A stretch of 44,266 nucleotides of DNA from CARZYU01 sp964370085 (GTDB lineage Bacteria > Bacillota_I > Bacilli_A > RF39 > UBA660): positions 1-44,266 of the forward strand of contig CAYJHI010000003.1 of the NCBI GenBank assembly GCA_964370085.1, given 5' to 3'. The notes under the pieces were generated by a model. The model did not search any database, had not been told where the DNA came from, and saw nothing but the letters and a program-made list of their open reading frames with translations. The translations under genes and the position numbers were made by a program. Shown in pieces: positions 31,848-40,119 of this stretch (position 1 is its first letter; every line of letters starts with the position of its first letter).

Positions 31848-32511
31848 AGGTACTTTCACCTATCCCCGAAACATTCATTAAATCTTCAATCACAGAAAAC
31901 AAACCATGTTCGCTTCGGTAATCAATTATATCTTGAGCTTTGCCTTCACCTATTCCTGGTAAAGTCATCAACTCTTCCATTGAAGCATAATTAATATTTA
32001 TTACTCCTGTTACAGACTCCATTATATTATCATTATCAATACAAGCATCATTTTTTAATTCACTATTACTAGAACAAAGTTCTTGCTCTATATTTTCATT
32101 TTCCTTAGTTTGGATATAATTTGCAATTTCTTCAGTTGAATAAACTATAATTACCATTTCATCTGTTACCTTTTTACTTAAATTGATTAAAGACGTATCA
32201 GCGTTATTAGTCAACCCTCCTGCTTGATTAATAGCATCTATAACTCTTAATCCATTTTCTAACTTATAAGTTCCTGGAGCATTAACCTCTCCCTTCACAT
32301 CAAATTGAACATAATCATTCAAAACCTCATCTTCAGTTTCTTCAATCTCCTTATCTTCTTCTTTATTAATATCAAAGTTTACATTGTTACTATCTGAAAT
32401 CAAAACATCTTCTTCTGAAAAAACAAATCCTAAAGTACCAAAAACTAAAAGCAAAACAACTGCAATTATTGTCAAAATGATCTTTTTACGATGACGATAA
32501 TGAAAACTCAT
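31816..32511 (-). CDS. comEA: Competence protein ComEA (SLBB plus helix-hairpin-helix)
   Basis: 231 residues: a membrane anchor at about 12-30, an acidic linker (35-70), an SLBB domain (VKGEVNAPGTYKLENGLRVI DAI, about 72-130), a Glu/Asn-rich linker, and a C-terminal double helix-hairpin-helix (ININYASMEELMTLPGIGEG ... LFSVIEDLMNVSGIGE). ComEA binds double-stranded DNA at the cell surface for uptake. A strong AGGAGGTGAT site precedes the ATG. It overlaps comEC, forming a comEA-comEC unit. Confidence 0.95.
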   Translation of the reverse strand: MSFHYRHRKKIILTIIAVVLLLVFGTLGFVFSEEDVLISDSNNVNFDINKEEDKEIEETEDEVLNDYVQFDVKGEVNAPGTYKLENGLRVIDAINQAGGLTNNADTSLINLSKKVTDEMVIIVYSTEEIANYIQTKENENIEQELCSSNSELKNDACIDNDNIMESVTGVININYASMEELMTLPGIGEGKAQDIIDYRSEHGLFSVIEDLMNVSGIGESTFASLKENITV

Positions 32512-32539
32512 ATTATCACCTCCTAATATATTATTCGCA

Positions 32540-32567
32540 AAAAAAAAGAAAAAGCGCTCACTTTTTT
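32540..32567 (-). terminator. Weak terminator after ftsW
   Basis: AAAAAGT/GCTTTTT around a 4-base loop, followed on the minus strand by a C and nine T, at the ftsW stop. The stem is short and contains a G-T pair. Confidence 0.5.
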
Positions 32568-33697
32568 CTTTCTTTCTCTCGTAATTTAGTTTCTATGTTA
32601 ACTCTTTGTACTAACATTAACGCCATAATCAACGACAGTGCAAAACTTCCTCCATAACTCATAAAAGGTAAAGGCACTCCTGTCATTGGCATTAAACCTA
32701 AAACACCTAATAAATTAATAAGTATATGAATTACAATATAAGTAAATACCCCATAACAAATCAATGCTCCCCTGTTAGTATAACTTTTCCTTGCTATTGT
32801 AATAATTCTAACTAAAACAGCACTATACAAAGCCATTAGAACAACAACAAACACCAAACCTAATTCCTCAACAATAATTGCAAAGATAAAATCCGTATAT
32901 GGTTCAGGTAAATATAAATATTTCTGTGTACTATTACCAAGACCTACACCTGTTAAACCACCATTATTAATAGCAATATAACCGTTACAAACCTGGCTAC
33001 CTGTCGTTAATAAATCTTCACAAGGATTCGCAAAAGAAAATCTTTCTAATTGTCTAGCATTAATCAAATTCGATCCACTAGACATCATTACCAATCCAAA
33101 TACTGCCGCTAAACCAACTAATAACATTATTATTTTAGACTTAATTCTACTTGGTATATCAACTGCAAAAAACATAATAAAAACTATTAAAACAAATATT
33201 ATTGTCGTACCCAAATCAGGTTGTAAAGCAATTAATAAAGCAATACCAGCACTAACAGCTAAAGGTATCAAAAGCACAATATAATTACTCAAATTACGAC
33301 TATTAATTTCATAATATCTAGCTAACCACACAATAATAATAACTTTTGCAAATTCACTTGGTTGAAAACTAAGAATCCCAAAGTCAAACCAACTTATCGC
33401 CTGATTTTGTACACTACCTATAATAAGTAAAATCACTAATATAGCAGCTATTCCAATTACCCCAATCCAGGACAGCATACCATAAGCTTTAGTAGATATT
33501 CTGAGCATAAAGAAACTCAAAATAAATCCACCACCCAATATAAGTGCTTGTTTCAAAAAAAAGTTATAAGGAGTAGTCTGATAATACATAAAAGCCGTCA
33601 CATTACTAGACGAAAAAATCATTACTAATCCAAATACAAATAAAAGAATACTTAATATTAATAAAGGTTTATCAATATTACGAATAATTTTACCCAT
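32558..33697 (-). CDS. ftsW: FtsW/RodA/SpoVE-family peptidoglycan polymerase
   Basis: 379 residues, about ten membrane helices. SEDS-family blocks are seen: QPSEFAKVIIIVWLARYYE, ALQPDLGTTIIF, GNSTQKYLYLPEPYTDFIFA and MTGVPLPFMSYGGSFALSL. SEDS proteins polymerise glycan strands with a partner class B PBP. The T-G-V-P-L-P-F-x-S-Y-G-G-S form favours FtsW/SpoVE over RodA, but this is not decisive. A TGTTATATT extended -10 lies upstream at 33720-33728. Confidence 0.92.
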   Translation of the reverse strand: MGKIIRNIDKPLLILSILLFVFGLVMIFSSSNVTAFMYYQTTPYNFFLKQALILGGGFILSFFMLRISTKAYGMLSWIGVIGIAAILVILLIIGSVQNQAISWFDFGILSFQPSEFAKVIIIVWLARYYEINSRNLSNYIVLLIPLAVSAGIALLIALQPDLGTTIIFVLIVFIMFFAVDIPSRIKSKIIMLLVGLAAVFGLVMMSSGSNLINARQLERFSFANPCEDLLTTGSQVCNGYIAINNGGLTGVGLGNSTQKYLYLPEPYTDFIFAIIVEELGLVFVVVLMALYSAVLVRIITIARKSYTNRGALICYGVFTYIVIHILINLLGVLGLMPMTGVPLPFMSYGGSFALSLIMALMLVQRVNIETKLREKERKK

Positions 33698-33765
33698 CTA
33701 ACCACTCCTATCTTTAACTAATATAACATAAAATAGCCAAATTTTAAATTATTATTTAAAAAAGA

Positions 33766-33798
33766 TTAACAATTTTACGATATAAGAATATCTTATAT
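33766..33798 (+). promoter_or_regulatory. Promoter with inverted repeat, upstream of the YjcZ-like gene
   Basis: TTAACA (33766-33771), 17 bases, TATCTT (33789-33794). An 8-3-8 perfect inverted repeat ATATAAGA-ATA-TCTTATAT (33780-33798) covers the -10. Could be an operator or a coincidence of AT-rich sequence. Confidence 0.4.
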
Positions 33799-33824
33799 TA
33801 GAACAAGAAAAGGAGGCTGAATCT

Positions 33825-33968
33825 ATGTATTATTATGGAGGAGGTAGTTGTGGATACCCAACGCCTTGTGCATATCAATCATGCAATACGACTGGATCTA
33901 ACTATGCAATCATTTTAGTATTATTTATTTTATTAGTAATCGTAATTGGTTGTAGATATGGTCAATAG
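33825..33968 (+). CDS. YjcZ-like small membrane protein (spore-associated family)
   Basis: 47 residues. Gly/Tyr/Cys-rich start (MYYYGGGSCGYPTPC) and one hydrophobic helix (NYAIILVLFILLVIVIG). This layout, a short Gly/Tyr start then FALIVVLFILLIIVG, is the hallmark of the YjcZ/SscA family of tiny sporulation proteins. The ATG follows AAGGAGGCTGA, a near-perfect ribosome binding site, and a terminator follows the stop, so it is a genuine gene despite its size. Extra Cys residues (9, 15, 20, 43) are not typical of the family as I know it. Confidence 0.82.
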   Translation: MYYYGGGSCGYPTPCAYQSCNTTGSNYAIILVLFILLVIVIGCRYGQ

Positions 33969-33970
33969 AT

Positions 33971-34000
33971 AAAAGGAAAACTTTCCTTTTTTCTTTTTTT
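33971..34000 (+). terminator. Terminator of the YjcZ-like gene
   Basis: AAAAGGAA/TTCCTTTT with a 4-base loop, then a T-rich run. Confidence 0.85.
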
Positions 34001-34001
34001 A

Positions 34002-34010
34002 TGCTATAAT
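34002..34010 (+). promoter_or_regulatory. Extended -10 promoter element of def
   Basis: TGCTATAAT lies directly after the upstream terminator. Transcription would start near 34017, which rules out an in-frame ATG at 34009 and fixes the def start at 34036. Confidence 0.6.
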
Positions 34011-34035
34011 GACAACTGTAAAGAACGAGGTGCCT

Positions 34036-34584
34036 ATGTTAAAAACAACTGATATATTAGATGAAAAAGAGAAAATTTTAAGAACAGTGAGCGAGGAAGT
34101 AATATTTCCTTTAACAAAAGATGATAAAAAGAATATTAAATTAATGATTGAATATTTATTTAACAGTCAAATTGAAGAAAAGGCAGAAAAGTATGATTTA
34201 AGGCCTGGTATGGGAATGGCTGCTATCCAACTTGGAGTTCCAAAACGTTATCTTGTAGTAGTACATGAAGTTGAAGAAGGATTGTTCGATGAATATATTG
34301 TTATCAATCCCAAAATAGTAAGTAATTCAACGGAAAAAATATTTGTGGACGTGGGTGAAGGATGTTTATCAGTAAACAGAGAAGTAGAAGGAATAGTACC
34401 TAGATATGCTAGAATAACAATTGAAGGATACGATGAAAAAGGTAATAAAATCAAAATAAGAGCAAGAGAAGACTTAGCAATAGCTTTTCAACATGAAATA
34501 GATCATTTAAACGGAATATTATTTATGGATCATATTGATAAAAAGAATCCATTTAAAGATAAAGAATTATATCGCTCAATATAA
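34036..34584 (+). CDS. def: Peptide deformylase
   Basis: 182 residues. Removes the formyl group from the N-terminal Met of new proteins. All three motifs are present: GMGMAAIQLG (motif 1, GxGxAAxQ), EGCLSV (motif 2, metal Cys) and QHEIDHLNG (motif 3, HExxH). It is the longer type 2 form common in Firmicutes, with an insertion around IEEKAEKYDLRPG. The start at 34036 follows GAGG and fits the promoter position. Confidence 0.97.
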   Translation: MLKTTDILDEKEKILRTVSEEVIFPLTKDDKKNIKLMIEYLFNSQIEEKAEKYDLRPGMGMAAIQLGVPKRYLVVVHEVEEGLFDEYIVINPKIVSNSTEKIFVDVGEGCLSVNREVEGIVPRYARITIEGYDEKGNKIKIRAREDLAIAFQHEIDHLNGILFMDHIDKKNPFKDKELYRSI

Positions 34585-34595
34585 TTCTTTTTTTT
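34561..34595 (+). terminator. Terminator of def
   Basis: A 12-bp stem AAAGAATTATAT/ATATAATTCTTT with a 6-base loop and T run. The def stop lies within the hairpin. Confidence 0.9.
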
Positions 34596-34622
34596 GGCAC
34601 TTAACCTAACAAATTATTGCAC

Positions 34623-34646
34623 AAAAAAACTCAACTTTCGTTGAGT
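34623..34646 (-). terminator. Terminator of tRNA-Ala
   Basis: On the minus strand ACTCAAC-GAAA-GTTGAGT followed by TTTTTTT, a textbook hairpin with a GAAA tetraloop. Confidence 0.93.
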
Positions 34647-34656
34647 GAATTTCTTA

Positions 34657-34732
34657 TGGTGGAGAATAGCGGGATCGAACCGCTGACCTCCACGGTGCAA
34701 ACGTGGCGCTCTCCCAGCTGAGCTAATTCCCC
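34657..34732 (-). tRNA. tRNA-Ala(TGC)
   Basis: Acceptor GGGGAAT/ATTCTCC with the G3-like identity region, anticodon loop TTTGCAC (TGC), CCA encoded. Stands alone with its own promoter and terminator. Confidence 0.97.
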
Positions 34733-34761
34733 ATAACTAGTAATTAATTACCAGTAGTTGA

Positions 34762-34791
34762 ATTATAACATAAATATTTTTTTAAAGTCAA
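34762..34791 (-). promoter_or_regulatory. Promoter of tRNA-Ala, inside the end of spoIVFB
   Basis: TTGACT (34791-34786), 18 bases, TATAAT (34767-34762) extended by TGT. It lies within the last codons of spoIVFB. Confidence 0.8.
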
Positions 34792-35509
34792 CATTTTTTA
34801 TGAATTTTTTTTCTAAAATAGCCCTTTCACTATATATTTTATCATTTATCTTAAAAATATGTCTACTATCACGATACATTTGCTCTATTGTTTTAACAAT
34901 TCTACATTTATTAAAATTCAATCTATATAAATATCTTTCCAGCAAAAATTTGTTAAAGTAATAATTTCTCTTTTTCCACTCTACTCCAAGTTTAATACCA
35001 AGTAAAGTAAGAAGAAACAATAAATTAATTGAAATACCAAAAGTAAACGACAATAATAAAAAACTAATCAAAAGGGACCAAGAAATCACAATTGTAATAT
35101 TAAAACTCATTTTATAAGAAAAGAAAAAACTCAAAATTATATTAACTATTCTTCCTCCATCTAAAGGATATATTGGCAACATATTAAAAAATAATAACGA
35201 ATAATGAATAGTATTAACCAAAGATAAAGTACTAGCACCAAAATCAAACTGCATAATTAACATATAAAACAATATTTGTCCTATAGGACCTGCTATCAAA
35301 ACAAAAAATTCTTCTTTTAAAGGTTTATTTAATATATCTTTAAATACTGTAGAACCCCCATATAAATACAAAGAAATATATTCTAGTTTCCATTTAAATA
35401 AAGATCCCACTACATAATGACAAAATTCATGAACAATGATAAATATAAATAAAATACAAAAAAATTCAAACAAACCACATAATATAGAAACAAAACACAA
35501 TATAAACAT
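34763..35509 (-). CDS. spoIVFB: Site-2 protease SpoIVFB (M50 family), N-terminus uncertain
   Basis: 248 residues from the ATG at 35509. Intramembrane zinc protease: HEFCH (HExxH) at the end of the first helix, NKPLKEEFFVLIAGP, and the second metal site LPIYPLDGGRI. The late block NYYFNKFLLERY also matches SpoIVFB, which activates pro-SigK during sporulation. In-frame codons upstream of the ATG (35533-35510) encode IKIKFHFS, resembling the KIHVHP segment that begins this family, but contain only ATT as possible start. So the true start may be a rare ATT near 35533. No good ribosome binding site is seen at either place. Confidence 0.9.
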   Translation of the reverse strand: MFILCFVSILCGLFEFFCILFIFIIVHEFCHYVVGSLFKWKLEYISLYLYGGSTVFKDILNKPLKEEFFVLIAGPIGQILFYMLIMQFDFGASTLSLVNTIHYSLLFFNMLPIYPLDGGRIVNIILSFFFSYKMSFNITIVISWSLLISFLLLSFTFGISINLLFLLTLLGIKLGVEWKKRNYYFNKFLLERYLYRLNFNKCRIVKTIEQMYRDSRHIFKINDKIYSERAILEKKFIKNVDFKKIFML

Positions 35510-35534
35510 TGAAAAATGAAACTTAATTTTAATA

Positions 35535-36125
35535 TTAGTTAATATATTGATTATAATCTAAATACTCCCCTTCTCTTTCAAATACTAAATATATATTATC
35601 ACCAATAGTTTCACCTATTAACATTCCCTTTTCAATATAATCATACATTTTATATGAATTTGTTTCAATATTACTATACCATACATCTATACCATTAACT
35701 TGTTGAACAATAATTGTTTCTCCATAATTATCTTTATTACCAATAAAAACTACTATTCCACTTTCTAAAGCAGGCACTAAATAATTATCACTAACCAAAA
35801 GCATAACACCTTCATGATACAAACTAGCATTTTCATACTCTAACTTTTCATCAAAAACTGGAATATCTTCATTATTAATAGGAAGAACAGAACCAAAATT
35901 ATCTTCATACCACTCACTAAACATCGCAAAATTCCAACTATCATCATAAACTAAATTCAATTGCTTTTCGCTGATAATATCACCTTTAATCAAAATCATA
36001 GCAGTAACAGTAATAACACACGTAACTAACAATCTATATAAAAAATTAATCACTCTTTTCTTATTAAAAAAAACATAATCATTACTAGTACCTAATTTAT
36101 TAATTCTTTTCAAAGTATCACCCAT
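35535..36125 (-). CDS. spoIVFA: SpoIVFA-like membrane protein with degenerate M23 domain
   Basis: 196 residues: a cytoplasmic start, one membrane helix (about 27-45) and a C-terminal domain with M23/LytM shape (ESGIVVFIGNKDNYGETIIV, VWYSNIETNSYKMYDYIEKG MLIGE) but lacking the zinc ligands HxxxD and HxH. SpoIVFA in Bacillus is a regulator that tethers and inhibits SpoIVFB. It sits directly upstream of spoIVFB and downstream of mreD, as expected. Confidence 0.85.
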   Translation of the reverse strand: MGDTLKRINKLGTSNDYVFFNKKRVINFLYRLLVTCVITVTAMILIKGDIISEKQLNLVYDDSWNFAMFSEWYEDNFGSVLPINNEDIPVFDEKLEYENASLYHEGVMLLVSDNYLVPALESGIVVFIGNKDNYGETIIVQQVNGIDVWYSNIETNSYKMYDYIEKGMLIGETIGDNIYLVFEREGEYLDYNQYIN

Positions 36126-36149
36126 TTAATTATATGAATATATTATTAA

Positions 36150-36632
36150 TTATTGCGAACTTCTTAAATATAATTTAACCAATATAACACTAAAAACAAC
36201 ATTTAATATCAAACTATGGCTAAACTTATAAAAAATATCATATAAATTAAAACTATTACTTAAAAACCCAATCAAAAAAGAACTAACTAATTCATAATAA
36301 AATATAATACCTACTGTGAAAGTAATTATTTTAAATAATGTCATCTTTATTTTAAAATTACCTATTATAATAACAATACTCAAAAATATAAAAGCATTAA
36401 ACCCAATTATTAAAGAAAAAAACAAATCATAAACTATTCCAAAACAAAAAGCATAAATAAAAAGCAATTTCTTATTATCGTTAAAATAAAAAGTTAAATA
36501 AACTAAACTAACTACACTAAGCATAGGAGTTAATAAAGATAAATCATTAAAACTAAAAGGCCATATATAGAAAAATAACCAATCTAAAAAAATTAAGATT
36601 ACATTAAAAACTACTACAAATAACATTCTCAT
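36150..36632 (-). CDS. mreD: Rod-shape protein MreD
   Basis: 160 residues with five or so membrane helices and few charged residues. MreD is part of the elongation machinery that guides lateral wall synthesis. Sequence conservation is poor in the family; the call rests on hydrophobic layout, length and position after mreC, which it overlaps by 4 bases (ATGA-type). Confidence 0.87.
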   Translation of the reverse strand: MRMLFVVVFNVILIFLDWLFFYIWPFSFNDLSLLTPMLSVVSLVYLTFYFNDNKKLLFIYAFCFGIVYDLFFSLIIGFNAFIFLSIVIIIGNFKIKMTLFKIITFTVGIIFYYELVSSFLIGFLSNSFNLYDIFYKFSHSLILNVVFSVILVKLYLRSSQ

Positions 36633-37375
36633 TTCAATACCGAAACATAATATATTTCATTATAATCAATTAAAGATTCAACATATACATTAAGTTCAAC
36701 TCCATTTTGATCATTCTCTATTCTCTTAACTTCTCCAATATAAATTCCTTTTATAAAATTATCACTAAAGCCACTAGTAGTAACAACATCTCCTACTTTT
36801 ATATCATTATATTTACCAATACCCTTAATTACTAAAAGATTATCTTCATATTCTTTTAAAAGACCATAGACCTCTCCAATCTTAACTGATACTTGAAAGT
36901 TCTCATTAACATCTGTTAACAAATTAACCTCACTACTAGAATCAGTTGTTTTACTAATTTTACCAATCAAACCATCGTTAACAACAACACTCATTCCTAC
37001 AACTATACCATCTTTTTCCCCTTTATCTATCGTTATTGTTTTAAACCAATAATTAATTCCTCTATTAATAACAGTAGCATTTACCACCTCAAAATCTGTA
37101 ACATTACTATTAAGTTCCAATAATTCTTCTAATCTATCTATCTCCATATCTTTCTCTTCTATCAAAGTATTTAATACCAATTGACTATCATTACTCTCAT
37201 TAACAAAAGGTAAAACTAACACTTTATAAATACCACTACCTACATCTTTAAAAAAAGATGTAACAGGATTATAGTTTTTCCCATTATTAATAAAATACAT
37301 CACTATAAATATAATTACTAATATCATCAATATAATAGCTACTATCTTTTTAACATTACTTTTCTTTCTATACAT
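36629..37375 (-). CDS. mreC: Rod-shape protein MreC
   Basis: 248 residues: basic start, one membrane helix (about 8-28), a coiled coil (about 55-85, LNTLIEEKDMEIDRLEELLE) and the MreC beta domain (VINRGINYWFKTITIDKGEK DGI, GLIGKISKTTDSSSEVNLLT, TSGFSDNFIKGIYIGEV). It recruits wall-synthesis enzymes along the cell cylinder. It follows radC by 9 bases; mreB, normally the gene before mreC, is not here. Confidence 0.95.
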   Translation of the reverse strand: MYRKKSNVKKIVAIILMILVIIFIVMYFINNGKNYNPVTSFFKDVGSGIYKVLVLPFVNESNDSQLVLNTLIEEKDMEIDRLEELLELNSNVTDFEVVNATVINRGINYWFKTITIDKGEKDGIVVGMSVVVNDGLIGKISKTTDSSSEVNLLTDVNENFQVSVKIGEVYGLLKEYEDNLLVIKGIGKYNDIKVGDVVTTSGFSDNFIKGIYIGEVKRIENDQNGVELNVYVESLIDYNEIYYVSVLK

Positions 37376-37384
37376 ATAGCCCTC

Positions 37385-38071
37385 TTACAATATATTTTCT
37401 TCATAAAAACTCAAATACCCACTATTAGATACGATCAAATGATCAATAATAGGAATCCCTTGAACTTCCCCTATTTGTCTTAATACTTTCGTAAAATGTA
37501 TATCTTCATTACTAGGAGAAAGATCCCCAGATGGATGATTATGCACACATACTACACAAGCTGCATTACTAAGGTAAGCTTCTTTAAAAACTTCTCTAGG
37601 ATGCACAACACTCTTATTAAGAGTACCAACAAATAATAATTTAGAATTAATAACAAACTTCTTATTATCTAAATATAAACAATAAAAATGCTCCTGCTTC
37701 TTATCATAAAAAAAATATTTAACATATTTATATATATCACTAGCAGTCCTAAGTTTCATTCTTACTTTAGAAGGTTTCAAATAAACTCTTTTCCCAATCT
37801 CAAGTACCAATAACAAATCAATTGCCTTAGTCATACCAATACCTTTTATTTTAGTTAAAGAAGCATAATCTAAATTTTTAAAGTTTTCAAAACCTCCTAT
37901 CACATCTAAAACTTCTCTAGCCAACACATTAACAGATTTATTCTTAGTACCCGTCTTAAGTAATAAAACTAATAACTCATAATCTGATAAATTCTCTTTT
38001 CCCACACTAAGAAACCTTTCTCTAGGCCTATCATTCTTAGGAACATCTCTAAAATTTAATAACTCATTCAC
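37385..38071 (-). CDS. radC: RadC/YsxA family JAB1-MPN metalloprotein
   Basis: 228 residues. Helix-hairpin-helix region near residue 70 (LTKIKGIGMTKAIDLL) and a C-terminal JAMM domain with the metal motif VHNHPSGDLSPSNED. The biochemical role is not established; RadC is not the recombination protein once proposed. It overlaps the upstream SPOR-like gene by 8 bases and lies next to mreC, the usual Firmicutes neighbourhood. Confidence 0.95.
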   Translation of the reverse strand: MNELLNFRDVPKNDRPRERFLSVGKENLSDYELLVLLLKTGTKNKSVNVLAREVLDVIGGFENFKNLDYASLTKIKGIGMTKAIDLLLVLEIGKRVYLKPSKVRMKLRTASDIYKYVKYFFYDKKQEHFYCLYLDNKKFVINSKLLFVGTLNKSVVHPREVFKEAYLSNAACVVCVHNHPSGDLSPSNEDIHFTKVLRQIGEVQGIPIIDHLIVSNSGYLSFYEENIL

Positions 38072-38519
38072 TACCTAAAACCATCTCCTCATAACTAGAT
38101 AAAATTGTATTTAAAATAGCTTCTATTTCTTCATCACTATCACTGATACTAAGTAAAATATCAAACTGAACTAAATTATTAATAAATTCAAAATTATCTA
38201 TAATCTTTTCGTTTATATATGTTTCTATTCCCAAGTTCATAAAATAACTATTAAGTTTATCAATATTATCACTATTCTTAGTCATACCTACATAACAATA
38301 ATACTTTCCCTCTATTACTTCCAACACTTTAAAAGGTAAATTACTAGTAGCACTCTCATACTCTTCTATTGAATCATAAATACCCTGTTGAAAATAATAA
38401 ACTTTATTTTGTTCATTAAACACCATTTCATTCTTCCTATATTGATCAAACATAAAATTACCAAACAAAGATCCTAATACAACTGCAATCAAAATAGGTA
38501 CTATAAAAGTTTTATTCAT
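38064..38519 (-). CDS. Membrane-anchored SPOR-like protein
   Basis: 151 residues from the ATG at 38519, which follows a GGTGATGAT stretch. One N-terminal membrane helix (about 5-24). The middle, VYYFQQGIYDSIEEYESATS, and EGKYYCYVGMTKNSDNIDKL then LGIETYI have the pattern of a SPOR domain (peptidoglycan-binding, as in SpoIIB-like proteins). The C-terminal part is helical and acidic. Family identity is uncertain. Coupled to radC by an 8-base overlap. Confidence 0.7.
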   Translation of the reverse strand: MNKTFIVPILIAVVLGSLFGNFMFDQYRKNEMVFNEQNKVYYFQQGIYDSIEEYESATSNLPFKVLEVIEGKYYCYVGMTKNSDNIDKLNSYFMNLGIETYINEKIIDNFEFINNLVQFDILLSISDSDEEIEAILNTILSSYEEMVLGSE

Positions 38520-38606
38520 TATCATCACCACTTATATTATATTGAATAAAAACAGAAAAAAATGTCGAAATAAAAAAATAAAATAAAAAAAAGAAGTTGC
38601 TAGTTC

Positions 38607-39809
38607 TTAATACGTAACAATTTCTAATTCATAAACATTATTAGTAAAATCAATCAGATCACTAGAAACCACTATTTTTTCCTTACTACCATCTGATATA
38701 TAACGATTAGTTTCCAATGATTTAAAGACCATTTCTATATCAAATTCTAAACCTTTATTATCATACGCCCTAACTCTCTTAATAAACAAAGGATTAAAAT
38801 CTTTAGAAAAACACGATACTTCTGGTTTCCACCCTACTCGCAAAGTAGTCTTAGTAGAATAATTACTCCCATCATAACTAGCATTAATAATTTTATCAAA
38901 ATTATCATGATTCATATTATAAGGAGATCCAAAAGGTAACGCAATTATATTAACAAATTTATCAGGTATAATATTATCTAGTATTTGATACATTTCAACT
39001 ACTTCACTTTGAGCAACTTCAGAATTAACATTAGTAAAATCAACATGATTAACAGTATGATTACCTATATCATAACCATTATCTATAAGCCACTCAATAA
39101 TTAAGTTATTATATTCTACTTGATTAAACAAACCCTTATTTAAAAAGAAAGTAGCAGTAACTCCATAATCAGGATATTTCTCTTTAAAAGATTCAAGTAT
39201 ACCAACCGCACTATTAGGATCAATGATAATCTCTCCATTTTCATCAAGACCTAAAACTTTAAAATTATCTTCTCTACCATCATCAAAAGTTAATACTATA
39301 GGACTTTTACCTATTTCTACATCTATTATACCATCTACATAATCACTAAGTCTAATCATACGATAACCACTTTGATAATAAAACTCTAAATCTTCTCTAA
39401 ATGCATTAGCAGTTCTATTATAACCATTCTTATCAACATTACCTCCTATATAAGAAGTACTATCAACATCAACAATACCATGATACATCATAACAGGAAT
39501 TTCCCCAAGTTCATTAACAGCATATTCTGAATATAAATTAGGATCAATTCCTAAAGAAACAATTACTTTTATAACAACATCATTTACTTCTTGAGAAATA
39601 ACTAAGTCTTTAGAAACATCTAAAGAATATTCATATCTCTTTTCTAACACAAAACCATTATCACTAACATATTCTTCTAGTTCCACAATAGATTTATTTT
39701 CATAATTAGAAATAGTAACGTTTTCCTCATTAACTTCCTCTTTATTAAATAAATAAAGAGAAACACTTATTATTAATACTACAATAATAACTACAATCAT
39801 CTTTCTCAT
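38607..39809 (-). CDS. Membrane-anchored polysaccharide deacetylase with PASTA domain
   Basis: 400 residues. Anchor helix at 4-20. Residues about 32-92 read like one PASTA domain: a start NYENKSIVELEEYVSDNGF, a middle DLVISQEV and an end VIKVIVSLG. The NodB/CE4 deacetylase domain follows: MYHGI, then TFDDG, the metal-binding HTVNH, and ALPFGSP. CE4 enzymes remove acetyl groups from peptidoglycan or other glycans; PASTA would bind the wall. Last residues are beta-rich. It has its own promoter. A substrate in peptidoglycan is likely by context but not shown. Confidence 0.88.
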   Translation of the reverse strand: MRKMIVVIIVVLIISVSLYLFNKEEVNEENVTISNYENKSIVELEEYVSDNGFVLEKRYEYSLDVSKDLVISQEVNDVVIKVIVSLGIDPNLYSEYAVNELGEIPVMMYHGIVDVDSTSYIGGNVDKNGYNRTANAFREDLEFYYQSGYRMIRLSDYVDGIIDVEIGKSPIVLTFDDGREDNFKVLGLDENGEIIIDPNSAVGILESFKEKYPDYGVTATFFLNKGLFNQVEYNNLIIEWLIDNGYDIGNHTVNHVDFTNVNSEVAQSEVVEMYQILDNIIPDKFVNIIALPFGSPYNMNHDNFDKIINASYDGSNYSTKTTLRVGWKPEVSCFSKDFNPLFIKRVRAYDNKGLEFDIEMVFKSLETNRYISDGSKEKIVVSSDLIDFTNNVYELEIVTY

Positions 39810-39833
39810 AACTATTATTCCTTTACTATATAC

Positions 39834-39862
39834 ATTATAACATAAGAAATATATAGTAACAA
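39834..39862 (-). promoter_or_regulatory. Promoter of the PASTA-deacetylase gene
   Basis: TTGTTA (39862-39857), 17 bases, TATAAT (39839-39834) extended by TGT. Confidence 0.78.
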
Positions 39863-39900
39863 ATAATTATAAAAAAACTATAATATTATAGGTGAATACT

Positions 39901-40119
39901 ATGTTTTCAAATAAAAACCATAATTTCTTTTGTCGTTGTGAGTCATGCAAAGCAAAGAAAAGACATAACAGATTTTATCCATTATGTCTAAACGCTTTAA
40001 TAGTAATTATATTGTACCAATCTATTTTAACCATCATCGTCACAGACAAAGCAAATGCCATTATTCTATTCTTAGAATTATGTTTATTATTCTTCGGATG
40101 GTTTTGGATCCTGTTTTAA
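39901..40119 (+). CDS. Hypothetical Cys-rich small membrane protein
   Basis: 72 residues from the ATG at 39901, which follows AGGTGA (an in-frame GTG at 39892 overlaps that site). The N-terminus has FFCRCESCKAKKRHNRFYPLC, a CxCxxC plus a further Cys, suggestive of a metal site; two hydrophobic helices follow (about 29-48 and 53-71). No family was recognised. A TATAAT at 39879-39884 lies upstream. The 3' end overlaps the converging ysxE by 33 bases. Confidence 0.6.
   Translation: MFSNKNHNFFCRCESCKAKKRHNRFYPLCLNALIVIILYQSILTIIVTDKANAIILFLELCLLFFGWFWILF

Noticed and set aside
38585..38608. Terminator at the end of the PASTA-deacetylase gene
   Set aside because: Only AAGAA/TTCTT (5 bp) with an 8-base loop before a T run; too weak to list as a feature.
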